Shown here: positions 1 to 11,400 of the stretch, piece by piece
How positions within the stretch are numbered: the first letter of the stretch is position 1
How the letters are laid out: every line of letters begins with the position of its first letter
Assembly: GCF_030272615.1 (NCBI RefSeq)
Contig: NC_081408.1
Location: forward strand, 307,773,950 to 307,837,949
Direction of reading: 5' to 3'
Source of the DNA: Cryptomeria japonica
Lineage: Eukaryota; Streptophyta; Pinopsida; Cupressales; Cupressaceae
Length of the DNA stretch: 64,000 nucleotides
Notes under the pieces: generated by a model
Seen by the model: only the letters and a program-made list of their open reading frames with translations
What the model was told of the DNA's origin: nothing
The model's database searches: none
Position numbers and translations under genes: made by a program

Positions 1-619
1 CATAGAAACAAAATCATGGCATCCATGTCTATCTTCACTCCCTATGAGGTTTTTGTTGAAAACATATAGAACAAAAGATATTTTACCATGTGGGATTTTT
101 GTTACATGCCCTCAATAAGAGAAAAAAATTGAAAGTCTGTTATTTTGAATGTTACATTTATGGATGAGTGATTCAAACAATAATATGTTCTACTTTTTGG
201 CCTAATTAAGATGCTCAAAATTAGTATTTTTTATATTTTGTCAATTATAGGGAACAAACAGTTAATAATTTAAGGATGGTGTAAACTAATGAGTTGCCAC
301 ATTTTTTTATAGATTCAATGTAGAATTTTTTATGTTTTTAAAGAATTATTTCTCTTTCTTTATAATTTTTATTTTTAAATTATTTCTATTTATTTTGAGT
401 GAGTGACATTATCCTATAACACATAACTTTCACTTCAAATAAAAAAATCATAATTTATTAAAATTAGATTATTAGCTCCAATGTCTAGTACATGGATATT
501 TTTTGATATTTTTTTATTAATTTTTGAATTAGTAATAACAAAAAAATAGCATTCATTTCTAGGAAGACTCCTGGAATGGTCTCCCACCCTTAAGCCAAAA
601 TGAGAAACTGAAAGAGGTA
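1..619. other. AT-rich spacer without a gene
   Basis: The sequence is A/T-rich with long T and A runs. Short open frames here show no recognisable domain. Nothing else is supported. Confidence 0.6.
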
Positions 620-1974
620 ATGCAATTGACAATTAGTTGTTGGGGCTCTAAACTCATTAACTATGTTAGTGCAGTAGAACTTTTCTCGAGAAAGGTCATC
701 TGGAAAGAAGTATTAGATTTTCCTATAGTTGCAGATCTCAAATCTATGTTCCATGATACACTTTTGAATGGGGTAGTCTATTTATCAAATGATAAGGACA
801 AGTTAATATGGGCTCCTTCAAAGGATGGCTCATACACAATCAAGACAGAATATAGAGAAGTTCAACAAATTCAAAACCAAAATCTCAAACATAGAGAATT
901 CTTTTTTTGCTCGAATAGTGTTGTCTTACCTAAGGCGGGTTGTTTTGCATGGTTGACATTGCATAGGAAGATATTGACTAGTGATCAATTGGAGAAACTG
1001 CAAATTTCCCAATCTTTCCGATGTGTATTATGCAATGAGGACATTGAGATAGTTGATCATTTGCTTCTAAATTGCTCTTTTGCTTAGCAGTGTTGGATCT
1101 TCATTATGAGCAAGCTCAATCTTTCAATGCCACTGCCATTCACACTTTGGGATTTGTTTCAGTCTTGTCCAATGCTTTTTCCCACTTTAATGTTTGCATG
1201 TATATGGAGATCTGCCCGTGCAATAGTAATTTGGTCTATCTGGTGGTGAAGAAATAAACAAATTTTTAGATAGAATACCTCCTCGCTTCACGAAGTTTTG
1301 GATGAAATAGAGAAGTCTATATCAGAAGTATCCAATGCCTTCATCCACAAAAACATTAAGAGTAATGTCCTCCTCTCTTCCTGGGATGGATCAATGATTA
1401 GGAATTGGCATTGATTGGTTGCTCCATCTCTCACTGCTTGTAACAATTATAGTCATCAATCTATTGATAGAGCAAATGTCAAATGGTAGCCACCACCCAT
1501 TGGTTATATGAAGATAAACTTCTATGATTCCTCAAGAGGTAACCTGGGTAAGTCGGGTATTAGTGTTTGCATTAGGGATCATTCAGGAAAGCTGACATCT
1601 TTCAAAACCTCATCTATTGTCCCAGGCACAAACAATGTTGTAGAAGCATATGCTCTCTTGACTGGCTTATCATTACCCAAACAATTGGGCCTTTCAAAAA
1701 TTCATATCAAAGGAGACTCAAGTGTTATTATTAATGCCTGCATCAAGAAAATATTGTCAAATTGGAAAATAGCATACATTTTAAAACAAATATGATCTCT
1801 CATTGATACATTTCATGATCACTTAATTTCTCATACTTTGAGAGAGGGAAATAAAGCAACGGATTTTTTAGCAAACTTGGGATGTGATAACATTAATTTA
1901 GATTCAATCAGATTGGGGCTCAGTTTGGCAGATTTTCCTCAGGTAGTAGAGATAATCATTAATGAACAAACCTG
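620..1974 (+). pseudogene. 3' end of a LINE (L1-type) ORF2: zinc-binding region and RNase H
   Basis: The three pieces read in one frame. The first (620-1087) matches the plant LINE reverse-transcriptase zinc-binding region: CFAWLTLHRKILTSDQL and then CVLCNEDIEIVDHLLLNC. A TAG interrupts it at 1085-1087, where a CAG Gln would be expected, and the frame continues with IVIWSIWWRRNK-like sequence containing a TGA. From about 1500 an RNase H domain follows: the Glu in NNVVEAYALLTGL and the Asp in IKGDSSVII are present, and a C-terminal REGNKATDFLANLG lies after another TGA at 1793-1795. The reverse transcriptase proper and ORF1 are absent, so this is a 5'-truncated or rearranged copy. About six in-frame stops make it a pseudogene. 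Family assignment rests on motif recognition only. Confidence 0.85.
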
Positions 1975-3490
1975 AGGTCGCACATATGCACATCAATCTT
2001 TAATGATCACTCAAATTTTATTTTGCACAGGAAAGGCATGGTAGTCAAAGTATAAGGCTAAATGTATATATTGTCATTCACTCAAATGGGCTGCTAATCA
2101 TGACAATTAAAGGATTTTTTCTCCCATTTTCTCTAATTATTAACAACATTCATTTTATTTTGTACTCTGCATGTGTATATTGTCATGTGTTGCAAGTTGA
2201 ACACATGCTACATGACTTCTAGTGGTGTGTTTCTTCTTTTAAATTCTCACACACATCATTCTTTCTATGCACATTATCCAAGTTGAAATTTGATTATCGT
2301 GCTCAAGAAACCTTTGTAATACACTCATTGAGCTTGGTTTCATCTTCCTCTGGCTCCTACGACTTGTATTTCAGTGAATTCTTTCAACTATGGACTATCA
2401 ACCTAGAAATTACACAATTTTCTTGCAGGTTGAAGATTGGGAAACACTTTTTGAAGATCATATTTTCGACTCTCAACTTGGTCATGGTTTTAACGTTCAG
2501 TGTCAACATTGCAGAAGATGTGTGAAGAAAATTATTGGTGAAGAAGTGGTGTACCCACAGGAGAAAAGAATCACATTTCCATCACAGTTGGTCTTCATTT
2601 TCATATCTAATGCCTTGGACTTACTTCAATCTTGGAGCAGTTTACAAAGTATGTAAGGTCATGAAACCTGAGTTCACATTGGGTAATAAATTACTTTCTG
2701 CAGTTTAGAAATATGATCTTTGGAATGGTAAAGCAAATATTGGTGGTCTCTTCCCAAGACATTACTTGTAGAGTCAATATGACTTTAACATCATATATGA
2801 CAATATTAAGCGCTCGTTGGAATCACTTTCAGTTTGGTCATTTCAACAAGCACCTCAAAATATGGGCAGAGCTCTTGATTCTAAGATAAGAAGTAGGATT
2901 TATTCAAAGCTTCATGCTCTCCTTGCGATCATGGGGCATGACCATAATGTTCCTAGCCCACCGGAAATTTCAGGTCCAGATGCTCACACTTGGCTACAAA
3001 GTAACACCAATCACCTAGGTTCACTCGAAAGGCAATCTTTTTCTCAATTCACTCTGGCTTCGTCACAGTTGAATTTGGAAATCCCTATTCTCCACTTTTA
3101 GAACTTGAGCTTGAATGAAGCTAGTGAAGAATCATGAGCACAACCTATGGAAGAATAGTTGCCCTAGTCTCCAAATTTTACTTCCAGCTCTACAATTTTG
3201 ATACTAGCTCTTCTTGGCATCGACGGGTGATGATAGTCTGTGAAGATTTAGATGGTTATGAAAGAAATATCATTTGATTTTTTGCAGATTTTGCTCATTT
3301 TTGCTTCAGATATTATGGCCCTTATTACATAGTGCTCTTCGAAGGTCACACTCCTTTATTTTTGCTACAGGCTTTCCTCCATCCCAATAATATTTGTGTT
3401 GCTAATCCTTCCTTCTAACCAGGTCCTCTTCAGAAGATTAAGGGGCAATTTTCAGATGATAACTATCAAGTGCCCTAATTTTTGTTGTCC
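1975..3490. other. Unassigned region downstream of the LINE fragment
   Basis: Two open stretches (2390-2656 and 2817-3101, plus strand) show no family I recognise. The first contains a CQHCRRC cluster. A pyrimidine run ending in TTGCAG at about 2429 resembles a plant splice acceptor, but there is no matching donor or flanking exon that I can support. The region may be LINE 3' UTR or an old unrelated insertion. Confidence 0.35.
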
Positions 3491-3616
3491 GTATAGCCCA
3501 ACTAGTATAGCTCAACCAGTATAGCCTAACCGGTATAGCCTAACCAGCATAGCCCAACCGGTATAGCCTAACCAGTATAGCTTAATCGGTTTAATCCAAC
3601 CAGTATAGCCTCACCG
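3491..3616 (+). repeat. 14-bp minisatellite, nine units
   Basis: Nine consecutive 14-bp units of the type GTATAGCCTAACCR (R = A or G) run without a break; alternate units tend to end in A or G, which suggests a 28-bp higher-order unit. A degenerate tenth unit (GTAGCGGAATCA) follows. The array lies between the LINE coding remnant and a LINE-like 3' tail. Confidence 0.9.
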
Positions 3617-3899
3617 GTAGCGGAATCAGGTATACAGTTAATAGGTAAACGAGATAGCAAACCGTTAAACAAGAATAGTGTGATGCTCAAGCAACTGGTA
3701 AGGATGATAGGCGAAGAGTTAGATGTTGCAGTTTGGAACATATGTTTATGACATTGGCATGAGTCTATGACTGTAACCACATCAACATTTTTGATGTATG
3801 TAGTGAGTTTTGATGTACCTATTTTACATACATGTAATTGTGGGGTGGTAGTGGGGGGCGAGGGGTGCTTTGTCTTTTCTATCATTATGTTATTTGTAT

Positions 3900-4022
3900 T
3901 TTTGAGCTAGGAATGGAGGTTTTCTTGTTGGTTCTTTCCTCCACAACCCTTGAACCAATTTTATTAATATTAATAATATATTAGTGGCTTGCCACTTTTT
4001 CCAAAAAAATTTTTTAAAAAAA
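3900..4022 (+). mobile_element. LINE 3' terminal tail (copy 1)
   Basis: The stretch ends in an A/T-rich TTAATATTAATAATATATTA block, then AGTGGCTTGCCACTTTTTCC and an A-rich tail from about 4003. The same order (TTAATATAAT block, AGTGGCTTTGCCACTTTTAT, A-rich tail) recurs at 6490-6550. This looks like a shared 3' terminus of one LINE family. Whether it belongs to the ORF2 fragment at 620-1974 is uncertain because about 2 kb separate them. Confidence 0.6.
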
Positions 4023-4240
4023 TAGACCTATATTATTCCATAACACATTTATCTAACGATGCATTTTTTGAGATTTTTCTAACAATATTTGTTATTTTTC
4101 CTAGTGTCTTGAACAATGGTCATTATTTTTTGCAATGAACTTTAATTTTATAATATAATTTATGTAAAGCTAATAATAAGGTCTACATACTTACAAAATA
4201 AAATTCCAGGTGAATTTAGTTTTTTGGTAACATTTTGGTA

Positions 4241-4364
4241 GATAAAGAGATGACCCCACAATGCATCGATTAGTTGGGAGCCTCCTACATGGGAGGTCTT
4301 GGGTTTGAGTCTACCTGGTAAAAGCTAAAAAAATATCACATCAATTGTGACTTATAAAAAAAAA
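4241..4364 (+). mobile_element. SINE with tRNA-like promoter and target-site duplication
   Basis: A box A-like TAGTTGGGAGC (4271-4281) is followed 20 bases later by a box B-like GGTTTGAGTCT (4302-4312; consensus GGTTCGANNCC). The body ends in a short A tail at 4355-4364. AACATTTTGGTA occurs immediately before (4229-4240) and at the end of the A tail (4365-4376), and the similarity continues loosely on both sides (GATAAAGAGA against AATAGAAAGGAGA). This 12-bp direct repeat is a convincing target-site duplication. Length, Pol III boxes, A tail and TSD together fit a SINE. I do not assign it to a named family. Confidence 0.75.
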
Positions 4365-4702
4365 AACATTTTGGTAAATAGAAAGGAGATTTTAACAAGG
4401 GCTTAATTTAATCATGGGTGATTCTATTCAAGGGTGTTTGATTTAACCTCATTCAATTAAACCCCTTTATATGAGACCTTCAAGACTTAAATCATTGATT
4501 TTTCTAAAAAATATATGATTTTAGACAAAAATCAAAATGTTTCATAAGTAAAATTAGCCAAATATTACTCCCTCTAACCAAACTCATCTATACGTAAATT
4601 TCATAAATGTATTTTTATTTCTTTCTCTAGTAATATGAAATAATAAAAAATTAATAAAAAAATTAATTAAATCTCTTCTCTTGATAATCTAGTCTTCTAA
4701 AA

Positions 4703-5014
4703 AGTAAAATATAATATTATATTCTTTATAAAAGAAATATAATATTAAAAAAAAATTATTCTTTTTCATTTCCGTTATTTTTAAAAAGCATCAAATACTT
4801 AAATAATAGCACTTTCCAAATTTTATATAATAATACTATTAATTTATTTTAAATAAATTATTCTATTATATAGAAAATGAAAATCACTATTATTTTAATA
4901 TTATATTTTTCAAAAAAAAATTGACATGAAAAAAAAAGATATTTTAATAATATAATCACTTCTTAAAACATAATATAATTTTACTTTATAAAATATATAA
5001 TATTATATTTTACT
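4703..5014. repeat. AT-rich element with 20-bp terminal inverted repeats
   Basis: AGTAAAATATAATATTATAT (4703-4722) is exactly reverse-complemented at 4995-5014. The enclosed 312 bp is almost entirely A/T and has weaker inward continuation of the pairing. A MITE is possible, but in DNA this AT-rich a chance palindrome cannot be excluded, and I see no clear TSD. Confidence 0.4.
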
Positions 5015-5119
5015 ATATAGGTTTTGCAAGAAAGAGCATAATAACATAAGAAGATTTTTAGTTTATTTTTCATTATTGCAATCTAAGAAAGAAATAAAAT
5101 AGATTAATGAAGCTCAAGG

Positions 5120-6550
5120 ATTTGGGAGTACTTTTGTGAAAAAATGGAAGAATTGTTGTGGTTTGTAGTTATTTTTTATTCATCTATTTTTATTATCATC
5201 TTTTATAAGATTTATAAGATTCTTTTTCTAGAATGTTTTAGTATTTTTTTTTTAATTAATAAAAATAAATTATTTGTTGCAGATTTGCATTTACTTCATT
5301 TGCGATGGGAGTTTTGGTTTCTATATTGGCGGTCTCTTTTCTGTTTTCCCGTACTTGGCTATTTTGGGTTGTACATTTGCAAGCGATTGTTTGCCATTAT
5401 GAATAGATTGTTGTTTCTCCACGTTGTGCCTTTGCAATCATGCTGGAACATTGCTTGTTATCATGGTGTCTTGCTTTGGCTTCTTCTAGGTTGGTTGTAT
5501 CTTGTGAGTATTGTGTTTAAATAATAAATTTTGTTGGACATTTCTCCTGGCTCGTGTGGGAGGTCGATCATCCCTGACAGACATTATTTGTTATGATGTT
5601 GCTAGATATGTGGTTCGGCCTATTTATGTTTCTGGTTTATGAGCTTTGTGACATTACTATTCTCTGTGTTTCTTTCTTTTGTCGCTTTTTTCATTCTGAA
5701 GCTCATGTTTTTCATGCATTTGATGATGAGAAACTTGGACCGATTTTTTATCTGGTTCCTTTAGATGTTGGTTATACGGTTTGGCAGGTGGTGGGTAAAT
5801 CTTGACTGGTGGAGATTGCAAGTTTTAATATATCTAAAGTGGTTTCTTGTTTTCTTATTGTTTGCATGGTTTATTCTATGGTTACTCATATGGTTCAGGC
5901 TTTAGCTGATTACTTCTTGGTCTCAGCATCATGCTCTTCTCTTGATTTGGGCTATGCTCTGTATCTTTACAGTCTTGATTATGGTTTTCTCCCTCACAAT
6001 GGTTTCATATCTTTTAATATGTCTCTTGCTAATAGATGGACTGGAGAATTGGTTTTTGTAACCAGGTGCGGACTATGTGGTGACTGTTTTGTTGATACTA
6101 TTTTGCGACTTCAATGGTTCTGCGATCATGTTCCTCCTCCTTATTTTGTTGTTGCTCTCGATGCGTTCTATGGATTTTCTCTAGATTGGACAATTGGGTG
6201 GATTGGTTCTTCTTCTCCTTGTCTGATGATGTGATCCTTCTTCTTCTGCACCTCGAGAGGAATGTCCATGTTCATGGTTTTTTTTTTCTTTTTTGAGGCA
6301 TGATATTATGCTCTTATTTGTAATTTTGTGGGCTGGTCAATATGGGGTTGGGTTTGTTATCATGTATTGGGTTATTCAACTAGTTTCTTAATAAGGGTTT
6401 TTGGTCAAGGGCTACAACCGGAGGTTTTCTTTGCCTGGTTCTTTCTTGCCGATATGCCCGTCTGAACTAGGCTTTTGTAATCTTTTACATATATATTAAT
6501 ATAATTATTTAGTGGCTTTGCCACTTTTATCAAAAACATTAAAAAATTAA
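5120..6550 (+). mobile_element. LINE 3' UTR and tail (copy 2)
   Basis: A T/G-rich stretch of about 1.4 kb leads into the terminal motif AGTGGCTTTGCCACTTTTAT (6511-6530) and an A-rich end, matching copy 1 at 3900-4022. Open frames of 126, 70 and 141 codons in it (5144-6234) translate into strongly hydrophobic, Phe/Leu/Cys-rich strings, which is what T-rich non-coding DNA gives. I read the whole region as a LINE 3' UTR with no real protein. Confidence 0.55.
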
Positions 6551-7349
6551 AAAATTATTTGTGAAATGATTGTGATCTCAAATTTTTTGTGCAAGAAAAA
6601 AAAAACTTGGTGAATTAATATTGTATTGAGTACAATAGAAGAACTATCAAGTTAATTAGATTAGATAATCTATCCAAATTTGGTTTAAGAAGGTGGGAAC
6701 ATAATTTACTTATGTACGCTAAAATTTATTTAAAAAGGAGACTTTTCTTGTGATTTATATGATTGATATTTTTTACTATGGGGATTATGGTTTGAAAATT
6801 AACTTGTCTAATTTGAAAAATTCAATACACTTCTTGGTTGTAAATTGAACATGTAGATACTTATGATTTTTAAATCTAAAATTGTAGTATATTTATTTTA
6901 TTATTTATGTCTTTTAGAAAAAATATTTTTCTAAGTAAAAGTAATTTAGAAATTTTAGAAAAAGCTTAGATATAATAATGGGTTTCTAATATCTAAGCAA
7001 TTTTGAGTTTCCAAATAAAAAAATAAGGTTATAGACATTGGTGTCCTCAATAAAATGTTTTTTGGGATTTCTAGATTTCTCATTTCTCTTTTAGATGCAT
7101 GTCAAAAGTCTTAAAAAATATTTTGAATTAAGAAAGTTGTGCTTATTTCACTAAAAAAAAATTTTATTTAATAATTGATTGAATTTTTATGATGTGAAGG
7201 TCTTGATGTTTTCTATCATGGTTAAAAGATATTATAGTCATTGAGTGAGAGATTTAAGGTCCTTTTCTAGCAACGCATGCAATCTGGATAGAATTGATAG
7301 CATGAAAGTCATGTTAGTTGTATGTGATCTATAATGTCCTTTTCTAGAA
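6551..7349. other. AT-rich spacer
   Basis: No open frame, repeat or RNA gene could be supported here. Confidence 0.5.
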
Positions 7350-8440
7350 TTTAAATGAAATAAGAAATTTGAAATATTCACTAAATAACATAGACACAGT
7401 TTTCACCAACCTATATTCAAACTACAATGATTACTTTTACTCAAAAAACACAATTGAACTTGCACAAATAATTCAAAGGGATTGTTATGAATTTCATTAC
7501 ACAACAATATAAATGTACAAAGGAACTATTATGACACTCATTATACAACAACATAAACATTAACAAAAACTATACACACTAACTCACTAAAATTTAATGG
7601 AAATCCTTGAAGTTCCCATACTCTCCCTAAGTGAGAATGTTCTCAAGGACCAAAGATTTTTTGTCATCTAGTTTAAAAAATAAATGGGTTTTCACCAATT
7701 GATCACATTCTCCTATGGATCTTCATCAATAAAAGATCATTGAACACAAGATCCCAAAAGAAACAATAATATAACATGGATGTTTACAAATGAAATGTTA
7801 TCTTAGTTTTATATGTTATCCAAATGACAAGACTAGTTGGCCTAAACCTAAATTGGCACCAAGGCCAAGATTTGAAATCTTCCAGTACATTAGAGGTCAA
7901 CCTTAATGGACTTTTTACACATTTCAATGCAATTTGGCTTTAAAAGCCTTATAGGATTTCTTGTCAAATATTCAAGAGGTTTCTCCTACCTTTCAACTTA
8001 TCGTAGGCTAGGTAATAGCCCTAAACTCCAAATCCCAATGTGTCATTGAATTCTTACATTCTCTCACCCTAGCATAGGTTGGAGTATATCTCCAACCTCT
8101 TATTCTTGACAAATGTTCAACAAAGGAAGCATGCCCGATCTTTGAACTTTGACATCTCCCCAACATGCATCAAAAAAAAACATTGATCCTAGAACTCTGA
8201 TAATTCTCAAGCATGAACCAAGGGCCTTCTTGAGTTAGAAACTCTATCATATACTTGGCATTTATTAAGAAAAAAATTTATTCTCATTCTCTAATGATTT
8301 TGAAGCATGAGTCAAGACACAAGCCCAATTTTTTATCTCTAATGTCTTCCTAGCACTAATCAATCAGCAATCCTGACACTCATAGTTCAATGTCTCCCTG
8401 AGAAAGAAGTATTTCTTGTTATCATTAGAAAGGGGATAAG
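7350..8440 (-). repeat. Left copy of a diverged long direct repeat (old LTR candidate, element F)
   Basis: This block aligns by eye with 13200-14300 over about 1.1 kb, with many substitutions and indels. Shared landmarks in order include a CATAGACA...TTCACCAA start, GGAACTATTATGACACTCATTACACAACAACATAA-type text, AAAAGATCATTGAACACAA, ATAACATGGAT, and a TAGGTCAGCCTTAATGG-like section. The orientation is inferred from minus-strand coding traces between the copies; a purine run on the minus strand (8458-8474) just inside this copy could be its polypurine tract. Boundaries are approximate. Confidence 0.6.
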
Positions 8441-11400
8441 ATGAATCCTCTACCCCAATATTTTTTTTCCTCAAGAAATACAAATTTGGATGCTTTCTTA
8501 TCTCCATGCTAATGGGTTGAATCATGATGTACTATTCATAGAGTACAAACGGTGTACATATTAGGTGATGCAACTTCTACCAAAGAGACATATGTAAATT
8601 TGAATTTTCAAGTGTCTCCATGATAATATCATGACTATTATAGTAATTTTTATATAATCTAGATCTCGTCCCTTCCTACCTTTGATTTGGATCAATAGTG
8701 AAGACAATCAACTATGGACATATGATGGTGATCCACAAATTCCCATAAGACCAAGTTATACTCTATGTATTTTTCACCATGTTTTTTTAATTCCACTCTA
8801 ATATCTAGATGAGTATGATGACAACTCCCTTGAGTGATAGTGGATCTTATCATCATACTATAGGATAGAACCCTTATTCTGCTTAACTTCTTTCAAAACA
8901 TCAATGCAATAGTTGGAATAATTGTTTCTTCTTCTGATCGGTGTTATGTCTTATCACTACTCAAGACACAACTAGTAGTACATCAGATCATTCATGTCAT
9001 ATTGTATTTATTTATTATAAATTAAACATATAATAACTAGTAACCAACTTGTTCTAGCTACAAACTCCTCAATCAAGATATAGGGTTGTAAAGTCCTCAA
9101 TTTTGTAACTAAAAAAAAAAATTGGCTACAAGGGAAATATTATGGGTAGAAGATCTAACATCTAGAATCATACTTAATGTGGTCCTTTGCTCATGTTTAT
9201 TAAATCAAATACTTCCCATCATTATGTCAAGTGGGCAGTTCTCATCAAGAAGTTTCCATCTTACAATTATTTCAAATGGTGGCCACCCTAGGATTGTAAA
9301 GTTGAACTCATCAACATTAGACCAAACACCATTCGGATCAAGCATCTCACCTTTGGAAGACGTGATTTTTACCACTTAATGGTTTTCCATCATGACTACT
9401 ATAGGAACTCCCCTTTCAATTATTATACCTTCTACCTCCTCTCCCTTGGTCTTCAACTATATAGTGGACTCTCCCATAGGATGTTTCCTTAGCATGCCCC
9501 CATATTATGTTGATTTTTCCTATGTCATGCAATTTGTTGTATTCCATGTATCCATTTACTATGTTGACATATTTTTGTTCCCACTTGCTCTTCTTATGTG
9601 ATTAGGGATCCCAAACATCTAGTTGAACTTTATTACTATACTCTTGATCTAGAAATAAATCATCAATATTCTCATCATCTTATCCACATCAGTGCTAGAA
9701 TAATTGATGCCCATAATAGAACCTTTCAACTAACATTATCATGCAAGGAAATCCTCTCAAAATGTATCACTCCAATATTGTCTATAACTTGAAATATCAA
9801 AACCAACACTACTAAAGTAATGTAGCAGTTGCAAGCATGATAGACTTGCACAAAATTTGGCCATGTGATTGTTATAAGACTAGTATATAGAAATAGATAG
9901 AATAAGAAAAATCCATTAAAAGCTACTGATTATAAATTTATCTTCACCATGTCTAGAAATCCCTACAAAACCACTTGTGTGAATGCCCATGAAGTAATAG
10001 GGTGACTATTGACAATGACAAAAATAATATTAGGACTATAAATTAGGTCCACCATTTTTGAGTGAATGCATCTACTGTGATAGAAGAATAACATCTTATC
10101 CTAACCCAATCACCTTATACTTTATTTGAGATTACTCATTTGATCTTTCTTATGTTGTTCTACCCTAAGATGCAACATAATTTCTCCTTGAAATCACTAA
10201 AAGGAAACACCATGCTTCCTCAACTTGTGATGATATTCACTTCTTAGTATAATAGTGTAACATCATAAATTACACCCCGTGCAATTCCACACTACATGAA
10301 TACCTTCACTTTACGCTAATTGGAGATCATCTTCATTGTTTTTTCCTTTCAGTTTGCATGGCTTACCTAGTCATCTTTTCCCTTGGAATTTTCCCAACAT
10401 CATTGACTATTGACTCATGGACACTAGCATGTTGTGGAGACGTCCACACGTCCCACTAGCATCCCGCAAATATGTAGACTGAAGGTGTCCATTTGAGCAT
10501 TGCGCCTACAATTGAAAAGGTTTGTAATGCCTCTATATATGCCCACTAATGTTTGATTCAAACATAATTTGTTTATCTTTCCTTGGGAGATTCATTCTGG
10601 CTCTCTAGAAATATATTCAACCCTCTCTTGAACATTTTGATACTCTCTACAACTTCTTCATCATTCTTCTTGCATTCCACCATCATTATACACCATTTTC
10701 ATCTCGTCGCCAACTTTGCAATTGTGTATTGAAGGATTCTTGGTGCTTACCTTCATGCTAGTAAGCTCTCATTCTCTTGGTTTTGAAAGGGAGTTACTTA
10801 ATCTCCATTTCTATTGTTGCATTGTATCTCCATAGCATATCTTTTTTCTTTCATAGTTTTTTTCTTTATCCATTATCTATCATCCTTTTTGTCCATTGAG
10901 GTGGAAACACCAAAACAAAGGTCTGACTATGGAAAACCTCTATACACAGCCCCAACATTTTTCTATCTATTATGTGTGAAATTTTTTGAGATAAGCTCAG
11001 GAGCTAGCGGGAGGCTTCAATCTTAGACTGGTTGTAAGACATCTTTTATCTTTTCTCTTAGTTTATACATATTGTTATGCTCATTTTTTATTTTTGTGAT
11101 TCCTTCATTTAGCTAAAAAGTATGTTTATTTTATATGTGTGTCACTATGTTCTTTCTATGCATGTTTCTATGTCTTGTTCATATAGGACACTAGCACATC
11201 ACGTTGTCATCTTTGACTTGCATGTGCATCCTTGGGTAGAGACCATGCAAAACCACTAGAGAGTTTTTGTGACCTATATTTTTAATTTTGGTAGTCCAAC
11301 AAACCTTCTAGTTGGTAAAAATTTGCTTGAGGTTTGGGTAGTTAAGTAGTCTGTATCTCCTGGCTCACTAGAGTGCCAATTTAGTGAGGTGGAGTAGCCA

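Noticed and set aside
2390-3101. Possible host exons (CQHCRRC string, TTTTCTTGCAG acceptor-like site)
   Set aside because: No donor site, no domain and no second exon in phase could be found by eye.
5144-6296. Hydrophobic ORFs of 126, 70, 141 and 60 codons that look like membrane proteins
   Set aside because: They come from T-rich DNA read in the plus direction, share no motif, and lie in a region ending in a LINE tail. Base composition explains the hydrophobicity.
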